Positions 36,079 through 45,103 are shown, counted from the stretch's first letter. The stretch is 64,000 nucleotides of DNA from JANPLG01 sp964609085 (GCA_964609085.1 CAZSRZ010000002.1:54109-118108), one strand, 5' to 3'. A program made the numbers and translations. The notes: generated from the sequence alone by a model not told the origin.

Positions 36079-37002
36079 ATGCTCGATCGGCGCACCATTT
36101 TGGCAGCGGGAGCGCTTCCCGCGCTGGCGCGGCAGGCCCATGCGGCGTCGACGGTAACGTGCCAGGTCGCGTGCACGACCTATGTCTACCGCCGCTTCCC
36201 CCTCCGGCGCGCGCTTGAGGGCATTGCCGGCGCGGGCTTTCGGTTCGTGGCCTGGGGCACCGAGCACCGGGAGGCGGATGGTCGCTCGACCCCCGTGATG
36301 CCGCCCGACGCACATCCGAGTGTCGCCGCGGCGCTGGCGAAGCGGTGTCGGTCGATGGGGCTCGAGCCCGTGATGTTGTTCTCCACCATCTACCCGGAAC
36401 ACCAGGATGGGCTGACGGTGCTTCGCCGGCGGATACAGCAGGCCGAGGCGGCGAGAATTCCACAGGTTCTCACCTTCGGCCACATCGAGAAGGATGGGCG
36501 TGACCGATGGCGAGAGCGGTTCCGCCTGCTCGGCCCGGAGGCGCGGAAAGCCGGCGTAACCATCGTCATCAAGCAGCATGGGGGCGAGTCAGGCACGGGC
36601 GATGCCTGCGCCCGGTTCACTCGCGAGCTGGGAGAGTCACACGTCAAGGTGAACTACGACGCTGGCAACGTGATGGACTACCTGAACATCGACCCCATTC
36701 CCGATCTGCGTTCCTGCCTGGACGAGGTTCGAAGCTTCTGCATCAAGGATCACCGCAATTCACCGAAGGACGAGGATTGCGGCCCGGGGTTTGGGGAGAT
36801 CGACCACTACCGATTACTGGACCCTGCGATCAACCCCCGGTTGGTCAGGGCTGCGACATTGCCGCTGTGCTGCGAGAACATCTTCCCGCCGCTGCTGGGG
36901 ATGCCCACCTCTCCCTCGGTCGTCGATGACTACGCACGCCGGGCCCGTGTGTTCCTGGAGACCGTGATTGCCGGGCTGCGGAAATCTGCGGAGGAGAGCT
37001 GA
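36079..37002 (+). CDS. Sugar phosphate isomerase/epimerase-like TIM barrel, exported
   Basis: Xylose-isomerase-like TIM-barrel family (AP endonuclease 2 superfamily), 307 residues. LDRRTILAAGALPALARQAHA is a twin-arginine-type leader. Barrel strands carry likely metal and substrate ligands: VIKQHGGESGTG, VKVNYDAGNVMDY and CIKDHR, followed by a GEIDH stretch. ATG 36079 is preferred (GAGGAG 12 bases upstream); GTG 36070 is possible. Its TGA overlaps the cutC start (TGATG). Substrate unknown; many such proteins accompany Gfo/Idh/MocA oxidoreductases in sugar use. Confidence 0.83.
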   Translation: MLDRRTILAAGALPALARQAHAASTVTCQVACTTYVYRRFPLRRALEGIAGAGFRFVAWGTEHREADGRSTPVMPPDAHPSVAAALAKRCRSMGLEPVMLFSTIYPEHQDGLTVLRRRIQQAEAARIPQVLTFGHIEKDGRDRWRERFRLLGPEARKAGVTIVIKQHGGESGTGDACARFTRELGESHVKVNYDAGNVMDYLNIDPIPDLRSCLDEVRSFCIKDHRNSPKDEDCGPGFGEIDHYRLLDPAINPRLVRAATLPLCCENIFPPLLGMPTSPSVVDDYARRARVFLETVIAGLRKSAEES

Positions 37003-37760
37003 TGGGTGTGCTGCTTGAGGTGATCGTGTCGTCGCTGGACGACGCCCGCGCCGCCGCGGCCGGCGGCGCGGATCGGTTCGAGCTTTGCTCCGGGCTCGCC
37101 CTGGGCGGGCTGACCCCGAGCCTGGGCTTGCTCCAACTCTTGAAGGAGGAGATCTCGACCCCCACCGTGTTCATGCTGCGGCCCCGAGAGGGCGGCATGT
37201 GCTACGCACGCGGGGAGCTGTCCTCAATCGACCGGGATGCCGAGCTCGCCCTCGAAGCGGGGGCCGAGGGCCTGGTGGTTGGGTTCCTCACACCAGATGG
37301 GGAGGTGGATGTACCCCAGTGCCGCGACTTCCTCCGGCGCTGCAGCCGCGTAGCTGCGGGGCGGCAATGGGTCTTCCACCGTGCCTTCGACGTGCTGCGC
37401 GATCCCGATGTGGGGCTCGAGCAACTCATCGACCTGGGCTTCACCCGCATCCTCACGTCCGGACGTGCGGCCCGGGCGTTTGATGGATTGCGTGAGATCC
37501 GCAGGATGGTGGAGTTGGCTGATGGTCGCATCGAGATCCTGCCGGGCGGAGGAATCCGGTTGGATCATCTGGCTCAAGTAGTGCGGGAAACCGGGGTGAA
37601 CCAGGTGCACATGTCGATCACGGACAGATCTTCGGACAGCTCCGCCACTCACAATCCCGTCATCCGGTTCGGCGCAAATCTCCCGGAGACCGAGTCGGAC
37701 TTCCGCGTCGCCTCCACGGGCGGCGTCCGTCAGGCGAAGGCGATGCTCGCGGGTCTCTGA
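37002..37760 (+). CDS. cutC: CutC family protein
   Basis: TIM-barrel protein named for copper homeostasis in E. coli, although its biochemical role is debated. 252 residues with the family motifs GGADRFELCSGLALGGLTPS, HRAFDVLRDP, ILTSGRAARAFDGL and LPGGGIRLDH. The ATG shares its A with the TGA of the isomerase gene, so the two are co-translated. A perfect eight-base-pair hairpin follows 40 bases after the stop (37801-37819). A sugar or one-carbon role has also been proposed for CutC; the neighbouring isomerase fits that. Confidence 0.92.
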   Translation: MGVLLEVIVSSLDDARAAAAGGADRFELCSGLALGGLTPSLGLLQLLKEEISTPTVFMLRPREGGMCYARGELSSIDRDAELALEAGAEGLVVGFLTPDGEVDVPQCRDFLRRCSRVAAGRQWVFHRAFDVLRDPDVGLEQLIDLGFTRILTSGRAARAFDGLREIRRMVELADGRIEILPGGGIRLDHLAQVVRETGVNQVHMSITDRSSDSSATHNPVIRFGANLPETESDFRVASTGGVRQAKAMLAGL

Positions 37761-37800
37761 CCGGGTGAAGATAGCGTTTTTGCAGGATGTCGGTGGCGAC

Positions 37801-37819
37801 CCTCCCTCGCGGAGGGAGG
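37801..37819 (+). terminator. Perfect hairpin after cutC
   Basis: CCTCCCTC (37801-37808) and GAGGGAGG (37812-37819) pair fully around the loop GCG. No T-run follows, so it is a terminator-like or mRNA-stabilising structure rather than a standard intrinsic terminator. Confidence 0.45.
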
Positions 37820-37911
37820 CCGGTGCCGGTTGGCCAAGTAGTGGCTCGACTGCCTGAGACCGGAACGCGATAGGCGCGTTCGGGGCGAGGCCCGATCACT
37901 GGAGGCCCGGC

Positions 37912-39159
37912 CTGACACCCCCACCCCCTCGCGTTTGTCGGTGGGCACCGCTCTGCAGCGCCCTCATCCTGATTGCAGGTCTGGCGGTTCGTGCCGCCGC
38001 CGAGGACTGGCCACACTGGAGAGGCCCCCGGCGCGACAACGTTTCCACGGAGGGCGGCCTCCTCCGCGCCTTCCCGCCGGAAGGCCCCCGCGTGCTCTGG
38101 CAGCGCCCCATCCCCGGGGGCTGGTCGCAGCCCTCCACCTCGAAGGGGCGGCTGTTCATCCAGACCGAAGACCAGAAGCAAGAGATCGTGCTCTGCCTCG
38201 AGCCGAAGTCGGGGAAGACGATCTGGGAGTTCAAGTACGACTGCGACTACGATCAATACCCGGACATGGACCAGCGGTTCAAGAGCGGGCCGCGGTCTAC
38301 GCCGACAGTGGATGGGGATCGCGTCTACACCCTCGGCACCACCGGCATCCTGAACTGCCTGACCGCAGCGGAGGGCCGGTTGATCTGGCAGCGGGATCTG
38401 AAAGAGATGAATGGCGGGAAGTCGCCGGAGCTTGGCTATACTCACTCGCTGTTCATTTCCGGCGATCTGCTGTTCACCCACCCGGGCGGGATGAACTCGT
38501 CGCTCGCGGCGCTCAAGAAGCAGGACGGCAGCGTGGTTTGGAAGGGTGAGAGCGACACGCTTGGGTACAGCACGCCTATCCTGATCGAGTTCGAGGGCCG
38601 GCCGCAGCTCATCCACTTCACCGGGCGCGGAGTAGTGGCGGTGACCCCCTCGACGGGTGCCGTCCGCTGGCGCTATGACTGGAAGACGAACTTCGACCTC
38701 AACGTCGCGACGCCGATCCACCACGAGGGCCAGGTGTTCATCTCCTCCAACTACGGCCACGGTGCGGCAATGCTGCGGATCGAGCGCGATGCGCCGCCGA
38801 GGGAGATCTACACCACCAAGGCGATGCAGAATTGGTTCACCGGCTCCATCCTGCATCGGGGCCACCTCTACGGGTTCAACGACAACAGGCTGACTTGCCT
38901 GGAGTGGCAGACCGGAGCCCTGAAGTGGGACAAGTCCGGCCTGGGACGCGGCAGCCTGTTGATTGCGGATGGGCAATTGATTCTCTTGAGCGAGCGGGGC
39001 GAGGTCGTGCTTGCCGAGGCAACCCCGGAGGCCTACAAGGAAACGGCCCGCTGGAAGTCGCCGCTGCAGCCGCCGTGCTGGACGAGCCCCGTCCTTTCCA
39101 ACGGAGTGCTTTACATCCGCAATCAGGAGCAAATGCTCGCCCTGGCCATGACCCCTTGA
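37912..39159 (+). CDS. Exported PQQ-type beta-propeller repeat protein (CTG start proposed)
   Basis: About 415 residues of propeller blades such as LEPKSGKTIWEFKYD, LTAAEGRLIWQRDL and LEWQTGALKWDKSG. The N-terminal EDWPHWRGPRRDNVS is the standard beginning of the mature domain. A full signal peptide (RVCRWAPLCSALILIAGLAV, cleavage at RAAA-ED) precedes it in frame. No ATG, GTG or TTG exists between the TGA at 37855 and the GTG at 38092, which would cut off the signal and first blade. CTG 37912 lies six bases after a perfect GGAGG and gives the complete protein. No enzymatic PQQ site is seen, so ligand binding is likely. Confidence 0.78.
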   Translation: MTPPPPRVCRWAPLCSALILIAGLAVRAAAEDWPHWRGPRRDNVSTEGGLLRAFPPEGPRVLWQRPIPGGWSQPSTSKGRLFIQTEDQKQEIVLCLEPKSGKTIWEFKYDCDYDQYPDMDQRFKSGPRSTPTVDGDRVYTLGTTGILNCLTAAEGRLIWQRDLKEMNGGKSPELGYTHSLFISGDLLFTHPGGMNSSLAALKKQDGSVVWKGESDTLGYSTPILIEFEGRPQLIHFTGRGVVAVTPSTGAVRWRYDWKTNFDLNVATPIHHEGQVFISSNYGHGAAMLRIERDAPPREIYTTKAMQNWFTGSILHRGHLYGFNDNRLTCLEWQTGALKWDKSGLGRGSLLIADGQLILLSERGEVVLAEATPEAYKETARWKSPLQPPCWTSPVLSNGVLYIRNQEQMLALAMTP

Positions 39160-39224
39160 GGCGGCTGGTCCGCCCCGCGAAAGCACCGGGATCCTCGGGA
39201 TAGAAAAGCCTCGGGGGCAGAGTG

Positions 39225-40178
39225 ATGTCAACGGGACCCGCGGGGCGTCGGTTGTTGGTGGTCGGAAGCAGTGGATTCCTCGGTCGGCGCGTCACCCGTG
39301 ACTTCTCCGCAGGCGGGTGGTCGGTTGCCACGCTGTCCCGGCGTCCCGGGTTGCTGCCGGGCGCGGATCGGGCGTACGTGTGGGCTGGGGCAGCGGCAGG
39401 GGGGACCGGTGGGGCGATAGGGGGTGAGTGGGAGCGAGCGATCGACACGGCCGACGTGGTGCTGAACCTGGCCGGCCGCAGCGTCAACTGTCGCTACACT
39501 CCCCAGAACCGCCGAGAGATCGAGGAGAGTCGGTGGGTCACCACTCGGCTGCTGGCCCGCGCCATCTCCCGCGCGGACAGCCCGCCTGCTCTCTGGTTGA
39601 ACGCCAGTTCCGCGACCGTCTACCGACATGCGGAGGACCGGCCAATGACAGAAGCGGACGGGGAGATCGGCGACGGCTTCTCAGTTTCCGTGGTGCAAGA
39701 GTGGGAGAAGGCGCTCTTCGAGACGCCCCTCCCGGCCACTCGGCGGGTGGCACTGCGGACGGCGCTGGTGCTGGGCAGAGAGGACGGCGTCTGGCCGGTT
39801 TTCAATCGGTTGGCGAGGCTGGGGCTGGCCGGCCCGATGGCCGGCGGCCGGCAGCGGGTGAGCTGGGTGCACGAGGGCGACTTCGTTCGGGCGGTTGACT
39901 GGCTGGCCAGTCGATCGGAGCTTGTAGGGCCGGTCAACATTGCGGCCCCGGGAGCCGTCACCAATGCCGAATTCCTCCGGGAGTTCCGCCGGTCCGTCCG
40001 TGCCCCGGTGGGACTGCCGGCGGCGCGGTGGATGCTGGAGCTAGGTGCCCTCGTCATGCGGACGGAGACGGAGCTGCTGCTCAAGAGCCGATGGGTGGCC
40101 CCGGAGCGGCTGGAGCAGGACGGGTTCACCTTCCGGTATCCTCGGCTCCCCGAAGCCCTGCGCGATCTCGCCGCCTGA
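39225..40178 (+). CDS. NAD-dependent epimerase, TIGR01777 family
   Basis: Atypical short-chain dehydrogenase of the YfcH type, 317 residues. The NAD-binding motif is VVGSSGFLGRRVTRDF. Further motifs are VVLNLAGRSVNCRYTPQNRREI, LNASSATVYRH and VSWVHEGDFVRAVDWL, and the C-terminal DUF1731 segment is RSRWVAPERLEQDGFTFRYP-like. The start is ATG 39225 with GGGGG upstream; an adjacent GTG at 39222 is possible. The substrate of this family is not known. Confidence 0.9.
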   Translation: MSTGPAGRRLLVVGSSGFLGRRVTRDFSAGGWSVATLSRRPGLLPGADRAYVWAGAAAGGTGGAIGGEWERAIDTADVVLNLAGRSVNCRYTPQNRREIEESRWVTTRLLARAISRADSPPALWLNASSATVYRHAEDRPMTEADGEIGDGFSVSVVQEWEKALFETPLPATRRVALRTALVLGREDGVWPVFNRLARLGLAGPMAGGRQRVSWVHEGDFVRAVDWLASRSELVGPVNIAAPGAVTNAEFLREFRRSVRAPVGLPAARWMLELGALVMRTETELLLKSRWVAPERLEQDGFTFRYPRLPEALRDLAA

Positions 40179-40216
40179 CCTGCGTCCGGAACCGCCAAAA
40201 CATGCGATAGGCTTAG

Positions 40217-40248
40217 GCGGCGACCCTGAGCCGTGCTCGGGTCGCCGC
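40217..40248 (+). promoter_or_regulatory. Long stable hairpin upstream of the succinate dehydrogenase operon
   Basis: Ten bases (GCGGCGACCC, 40217-40226) pair with GGGTCGCCGC-type sequence (40239-40248). One bulged T separates this from a further four-base stem, GAGC/GCTC, closed by the loop CGT. It lies 39 bases after the epimerase stop and 34 bases before the membrane-anchor ATG. With no T-run after it, it could be a processing or attenuation element, or a terminator needing Rho. Confidence 0.6.
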
Positions 40249-40282
40249 GAATTGCTGCCCCGCAACGGAGATCCGGATCGCC

Positions 40283-41065
40283 ATGGACGCCCCAGCTCCC
40301 ACCCCGAGGACGCGCGTTCCCCTGGACGCCGCCGTGCGCACCGACACCTGGTGGGTGAAGCCCCTGCTGACGGTGATCGGCCTGGGGATTTTCGTCGTCT
40401 ACGCCACCTGGCGCATGCTGGAGAACGCTAACTACGAGGTGGGTCCCTACCTCTCTCCCTTCTACAGCCCGCACCTGCCGTTCAAGGTGGTCATCGCCGG
40501 CTACCACGTCTCACCGGCAATGCTGATCCTGGTGTTTCCGCTCTCCTTCAGGATGACCTGCTACTACTACCGTCAGGCTTACTATCGCTCGTTCTTCCGC
40601 GATCCCGTCGGGTGCGCCGTGCCGGAACCGGCCGGCCGCAAGTACATCGGCGAGCGCTCGTTCCCGTTCATCCTGCAGAACGCCCATCGCTACACCCTCT
40701 ACGCGGCGCTGGTGTTCCTGGTGTTCCTCTGGTACGACGCCCTGAAGGCGTTCGCCTTCAATGGGAGCCTGGGAATGGGTGTCGGCTCGCTCATTCTGTT
40801 GGTGAACATCCTGCTCCTCACGGGCTACACCTTCGGATGTCACTCTTTCCGCCATCTCGTCGGCGGCAAGCTGGACTGCTTCACCTGCCCGATGGCGGAT
40901 GGGCACATCCAGGTTGCGACCGGCTATCACGCCTGGAAGATTGTGACGATATTCAACCGCAACCACATGCAGTGGGCATGGTGCTCGCTGTTCGGCGTCG
41001 TGCTGACGGACCTTTACATCCGGTCGGTAGCGGTGCAGGCGATCACGGATCTGAGGTTCTTCTGA
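40283..41065 (+). CDS. sdhC: Succinate dehydrogenase/fumarate reductase membrane anchor
   Basis: About 260 residues with five hydrophobic helices: near residues 28-48, 75-95, 126-146, 157-177 and 232-252. Conserved-looking His residues sit at HVSPAM, AHRYTLY and CHSFRHLVGG. This single, long anchor is the kind found with actinobacterial-type Sdh1 enzymes, not the two-subunit E. coli form. I infer the role mainly from its place at the head of the operon. The stop overlaps the flavoprotein ATG (TGATG). It would pass electrons to the quinone pool. Confidence 0.82.
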   Translation: MDAPAPTPRTRVPLDAAVRTDTWWVKPLLTVIGLGIFVVYATWRMLENANYEVGPYLSPFYSPHLPFKVVIAGYHVSPAMLILVFPLSFRMTCYYYRQAYYRSFFRDPVGCAVPEPAGRKYIGERSFPFILQNAHRYTLYAALVFLVFLWYDALKAFAFNGSLGMGVGSLILLVNILLLTGYTFGCHSFRHLVGGKLDCFTCPMADGHIQVATGYHAWKIVTIFNRNHMQWAWCSLFGVVLTDLYIRSVAVQAITDLRFF

Positions 41066-42879
41066 TGGCTGGGTATCAGACTCACGAATACGACGTGTTG
41101 GTGATCGGTGCCGGCGGGGCCGGGCTCCGTGCCGCCATTGAGGCGTCCGCCGCGGGGGTCACCGTGGGTCTCGTCTGCAAGTCACTGCTGGGGAAGGCAC
41201 ACACAGTGATGGCCGAAGGCGGCGTCGCGGCGGCGCTGGCCAACGTCGACGAGCGTGACGGGTGGCGCGTGCATTTCGCGGACACGATGCGGGGCGGTCA
41301 ATACGTCAACAACTGGCGGATGGCGGAACTCCACGCCAGGGAAGCGCCGGAGCGCGTGCGGGAGTTGGAAGCCTGGGGCGCAGTCTTCGACCGCACTCGC
41401 GACGGGCGCATCCTGCAGCGGAACTTTGGCGGGCACCGCTATCCGCGCCTGGCGCATGTTGGGGACCGCACAGGCCTGGAGATGATCCGGACACTGCAGG
41501 ACCACGGGATCCATCAAGGGATCCAGGTCCACATGGAGACGACGTGCCTGCGACTCATCAAGGATGGGGAGCGCGTTTGCGGCGTCCTCGCCTACACACG
41601 TGAGCTGGGCCGGTTCATCCTCTTCAAGGCCAAGGCCATCGTCCTGGCCACCGGCGGGATCGGCAAGGCGTACAAGATCACGAGCAACAGTTGGGAGTAC
41701 ACGGGCGACGGGCACTCGCTGGCCTATGACGCTGGTGCCGAGTTGATGGACATGGAGTTCATTCAGTTCCATCCGACCGGGATGGTGTGGCCTCCCAGTG
41801 TGCGAGGGATCCTGGTGACGGAAGGGGTCCGGGGCGAGGGCGGCGTGCTGCGGAACAGCCAGGGACGTCGGTTCATGTTCGACGACATCCCGGACAACTA
41901 CAAGCCGCAGACGGCGGACAACGAGGAAGAAGGCTGGCGCTACGTCACGGGCGACAAGAATGCTCGGCGCCCACCGGAGTTGCTCACGCGCGACCACGTC
42001 GCCAGATGCATCTTGCGGGAGGTCCGGGAAGGCCGCGGCAGCCCGCATGGGGGCGTGTTCCTGGACATCGCGTGGATCAAAGAGCGCATCCCCAACGCCG
42101 CCGAGCATATCAAACGCAAGCTCCCCAGCATGTACCACCAGTTCAAGGAACTCGGGGACATCGACATCACCGCCCAGCCAATGGAGGTCGGTCCGACCAC
42201 CCACTACGTGATGGGCGGCATCCGGGTGGATGGGGACACGCAGATGTCCACCGTGCCGGGTCTCTTCGCCGCGGGTGAGTGCGCGGCAGGGCTCCACGGT
42301 GCCAATCGCCTCGGCGGCAACTCCCTCTCGGACCTGATCGTGTTCGGCAAGCGGGCCGGCGAGTACGCCGCCGCCTTCGCCAGGGAACGCAGCGCTCCCC
42401 AGACCCCCGAGTCGGAGATCGAGAGCATCTGCAACTGGGCGCTGCAGCCATTCCAGCGGGCAACCGGAGAGGGGGCCTACCAGGTGCAGCAGTCCCTGCA
42501 GGACATGATGCAGGACCTCGTCGGCATCGTGCGTCGCGAGGAAGAGATGCTCCGCGCCCTGGACGGCATCGCCGACCTGCACCGGCGAGCCGAGCTGGTC
42601 AGCGTCCCCGGGAACCGCGAGTACAATCCGGGCTGGCACACCTGGATGGATCTGCACAACCTACTGACCGTCTCCGAGGCGATCACTCGGTCGGCGATCG
42701 AGCGCAAGGAGAGCCGGGGCGGCCATTTCAGGGACGATTTCCCGGACAAAGCCTCATCCTTCCAGGAACTCAATGTGGTCGTGAAGAAGGCGGCGGACGG
42801 CTCGATGTCCATCGAGCGCCGACCGATCCCGCCATTGCCCGACGAGTTGAAGCAGATTATCGAGGAGCAAAAGCAATGA
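41065..42879 (+). CDS. sdhA: Succinate dehydrogenase/fumarate reductase flavoprotein subunit
   Basis: Oxidises succinate or reduces fumarate; 604 residues. The FAD Rossmann motif is VIGAGGAGLRAAIEA. The covalent-FAD His is in AHTVMAEGGVAAAL. The substrate-binding stretch has MEFIQFHPTG and the capping-domain RGEGGVLRN, and the active-site HYVMGGI segment is present. LHGANRLGGNSLSDLIVFG is diagnostic. The ATG shares bases with the anchor gene's stop. The stop overlaps the iron-sulfur gene start (ATGA). Direction of the reaction in vivo cannot be decided from sequence. Confidence 0.96.
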   Translation: MAGYQTHEYDVLVIGAGGAGLRAAIEASAAGVTVGLVCKSLLGKAHTVMAEGGVAAALANVDERDGWRVHFADTMRGGQYVNNWRMAELHAREAPERVRELEAWGAVFDRTRDGRILQRNFGGHRYPRLAHVGDRTGLEMIRTLQDHGIHQGIQVHMETTCLRLIKDGERVCGVLAYTRELGRFILFKAKAIVLATGGIGKAYKITSNSWEYTGDGHSLAYDAGAELMDMEFIQFHPTGMVWPPSVRGILVTEGVRGEGGVLRNSQGRRFMFDDIPDNYKPQTADNEEEGWRYVTGDKNARRPPELLTRDHVARCILREVREGRGSPHGGVFLDIAWIKERIPNAAEHIKRKLPSMYHQFKELGDIDITAQPMEVGPTTHYVMGGIRVDGDTQMSTVPGLFAAGECAAGLHGANRLGGNSLSDLIVFGKRAGEYAAAFARERSAPQTPESEIESICNWALQPFQRATGEGAYQVQQSLQDMMQDLVGIVRREEEMLRALDGIADLHRRAELVSVPGNREYNPGWHTWMDLHNLLTVSEAITRSAIERKESRGGHFRDDFPDKASSFQELNVVVKKAADGSMSIERRPIPPLPDELKQIIEEQKQ

Positions 42880-43616
42880 GCCGGGCGACATTCAAGATCT
42901 GGCGGGGAGATGCCTCCGGCGGCGGCTTGAAGGAGTACACCACCGAGGTCGGAGAGGGGATGGTCGTGCTCGATGCGATCCACGACATCCAGGCGACCCA
43001 GGCGAATGATCTCGCGGTGCGCTGGAACTGCAAGGCGGGCAAGTGTGGGTCGTGCTCCGCGGAAATCAACGGCAAGCCGCGGCTCCTCTGCATGACCCGG
43101 ATGAACACGCTCTCCCTGGATGAACCGATCACGGTCACGCCGCTGAAGTCGTTCCCCATCCTGCGTGATCTGGTGACGGACGTCTCCTGGAACTACACGG
43201 TGAACAAGCGAATTCCCCGCTTCAAACCCCGACCGCAGGCGGCCGACGGCACGTGGCGGATGTCGCAGGAGGAGGTTGACCGGGTTCAGGAGTTCCGAAA
43301 GTGCATCGAGTGCTTCCTCTGCCAGAACGTGTGCCATGTGCTGCGCGACCACTCCATGCACGCGGAGTTCGGTGGGCCCAGGTTTATGATCCGAGTGGCG
43401 AGCCTGGAGATGCATCCGCTGGACACCGAGAACCGGCTGCCGCTGCTGAAGGACGAGCTGGGGATCGGGCTGTGCAACATCACGAAGTGCTGCACGGAAG
43501 TTTGCCCGGAGCACATCAACATCACCGATAACGGCATCATCCCGATGAAGGAGCGTGTCGTCGATGAGTACTACGACCCGCTGAAGAAGCTCTTTCGGGC
43601 GTTCGGTGCCAGGTAG
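42876..43616 (+). CDS. sdhB: Succinate dehydrogenase/fumarate reductase iron-sulfur subunit
   Basis: 246 residues linking flavin to the membrane anchor. The [2Fe-2S] site is CKAGKCGSCSAEINGKPRLLC. The [4Fe-4S] site is CIECFLCQNVCH, and the third cluster site is CNITKCCTEVCPEHI. ATG 42876 overlaps the flavoprotein TGA by four bases. Order anchor-flavoprotein-iron-sulfur and the C-terminal DEYYDPLKKL resemble the actinobacterial type. It converges with the VOC gene nine bases later. Confidence 0.96.
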   Translation: MSRATFKIWRGDASGGGLKEYTTEVGEGMVVLDAIHDIQATQANDLAVRWNCKAGKCGSCSAEINGKPRLLCMTRMNTLSLDEPITVTPLKSFPILRDLVTDVSWNYTVNKRIPRFKPRPQAADGTWRMSQEEVDRVQEFRKCIECFLCQNVCHVLRDHSMHAEFGGPRFMIRVASLEMHPLDTENRLPLLKDELGIGLCNITKCCTEVCPEHINITDNGIIPMKERVVDEYYDPLKKLFRAFGAR

Positions 43617-43625
43617 CGGGGACGA

Positions 43626-43970
43626 CTACGCGTCGGGATTGACGATCTGGATCCAGTGCCCGTCCGGGTCCTGGAAGACGGGACATTCCGGACATCCGTC
43701 GTGCGCGGTCGGCTCCAGGCCAGCATGGGCAAGTCGAGCCAGTGCGGCTGGCAGGTCATCCGTGTACAACACCAGCGCCGTGCCGGCGCCTCCGTAGGTG
43801 TCGGCGCGCGGGCCGGCGCCGGGGCGCAGGAGGATCTCGCGCTCTCCGAAGGCCACCCAGAAGTAGGGGCGCTGGTCACTGACCAACCTCGCGCCGAGAA
43901 TGTCTACGTAGAAATCGCGGGCGGCCTCGGTGTCCGCCGCGAAGAGCTCAACATGGCCAAGCTGAAGCAT
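43626..43970 (-). CDS. VOC-family (glyoxalase/bleomycin-resistance-like) protein
   Basis: About 114 residues with a single vicinal-oxygen-chelate fold: LGHVELFAADTEAARDFYVDILG opens it, and VFQDPDGHWIQIVNPDA closes it. The metal ligands are probably the His in GHVEL and the Glu-equivalent/Gln in WIQIV. I start at ATG 43970 because it matches family N-termini; the longer frame would run into the divergent acetyltransferase gene. Substrate unknown; such proteins range from glyoxalases to antibiotic-binding proteins. Confidence 0.85.
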   Translation of the reverse strand: MLQLGHVELFAADTEAARDFYVDILGARLVSDQRPYFWVAFGEREILLRPGAGPRADTYGGAGTALVLYTDDLPAALARLAHAGLEPTAHDGCPECPVFQDPDGHWIQIVNPDA

Positions 43971-44014
43971 GTCGGTGAACGTGCCTTCGGTCCGTCGGGC
44001 AGTGGGAGTAACTG

Positions 44015-45103
44015 ATGTCACTGGAGATAGGTCCGGCGCGCGCCGACGAATTGTGTCAGCTTCGGCACCTGTGCAACCGCATCTTCAGGAGCGGGCGGCC
44101 GGGTGACATGTTTCGGGAATACCCGCTGCTCTTCGACGAGACCAACCTCAGCCAACTGCGCGTCGCGAGGTTGGACGGCAAAGTCGTCGCGCATGTCGGC
44201 CTGCATCTGGCGGATGCGACGATCCTCGGCGCTTCTTTTCGGGTGGCCAGCGTGGGCTCGGTGGGCACTGAAGAAGGCGTTCGAGGTCGCGGTATCGCGG
44301 GCGCATTGATGGAGGACGCCCGGCGGCACGCGGTGGAACAGGGCGCGTCTCTGATGTTGATCTCGGGAGGCAGGGGGCTCTATCACCGACTGGGCTACGT
44401 CGAAGTGGGGGTGTTCGACATCTGGCGGATTCCCGCCGCTGCCGGCGGTCCACTCGCCCGACTGGCGGGGCCCGGAGATTTGGATCTCCTCTATGAATTG
44501 CACGCAGGGGAACCGGTGCGGTTCTTGCGCTCCAGAGCGGAATGGCGGCAGTTGCGTGAGGCGGCAAACCTGATGAATCGGCCTTCCACCATCCGGATCA
44601 TCGAAGGAGCAGCGCGACCGCTGGCGTACGTGGCCTACCAGAAGCCGGCGGACGGCGATCCGAACTCACCCCTGCGCGCGCTCGAGTCGGCGGGGGAGTT
44701 GTCGGCCATCCTTGAGGCGATGCCCGCACTGGCGGCGAGTGAATCGAAGACAGCGGTGCAACTGGTCCGACCGCATCACCCCCTCTCCGGCGCGCCGTCT
44801 CGGATCAGCTTCCCCGGTACGCTCGGCGTGATTGACCCGGCCGGCTTCGCGACAGCCATTCAGCCCTTGCTCCGCGAACGATCCGCGGGCGAGTTGGGCA
44901 TCAGCGCGGACGGAGACGGAGCCATTGCCACGGTGGGCACTGACCGGATTCGCCTCTCAAGCCGCGGCCAACTTGCCGCCTTCCTCTTCGGCGGTGAGAC
45001 CCCGGAGGCGACCGATGTACCGGAGTTTCCCCCGACCAGCCGGGAGCGGCTGCGCGAGGTTCTCCCTCTGCCTTTGCTCTGGCCGGGGTACAACTACGTA
45101 TAG
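44015..45103 (+). CDS. GNAT-family N-acetyltransferase, Eis-like
   Basis: 362 residues, larger than simple GNAT proteins. The acetyl-CoA site is VGTEEGVRGRGIAGALMEDA (the RGRGIA loop). The first GNAT domain covers about residues 1-140 (ISGGRGLYHRLGY). A second, degenerate GNAT-like half and a C-terminal SCP2-like sterol-carrier domain (LGISADGDGAIATVG onward) give the Eis architecture. The terminal tyrosine-region residues PGYNYV could hold the catalytic C-terminal carboxylate region of Eis proteins. Substrate unknown. Confidence 0.85.
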   Translation: MSLEIGPARADELCQLRHLCNRIFRSGRPGDMFREYPLLFDETNLSQLRVARLDGKVVAHVGLHLADATILGASFRVASVGSVGTEEGVRGRGIAGALMEDARRHAVEQGASLMLISGGRGLYHRLGYVEVGVFDIWRIPAAAGGPLARLAGPGDLDLLYELHAGEPVRFLRSRAEWRQLREAANLMNRPSTIRIIEGAARPLAYVAYQKPADGDPNSPLRALESAGELSAILEAMPALAASESKTAVQLVRPHHPLSGAPSRISFPGTLGVIDPAGFATAIQPLLRERSAGELGISADGDGAIATVGTDRIRLSSRGQLAAFLFGGETPEATDVPEFPPTSRERLREVLPLPLLWPGYNYV

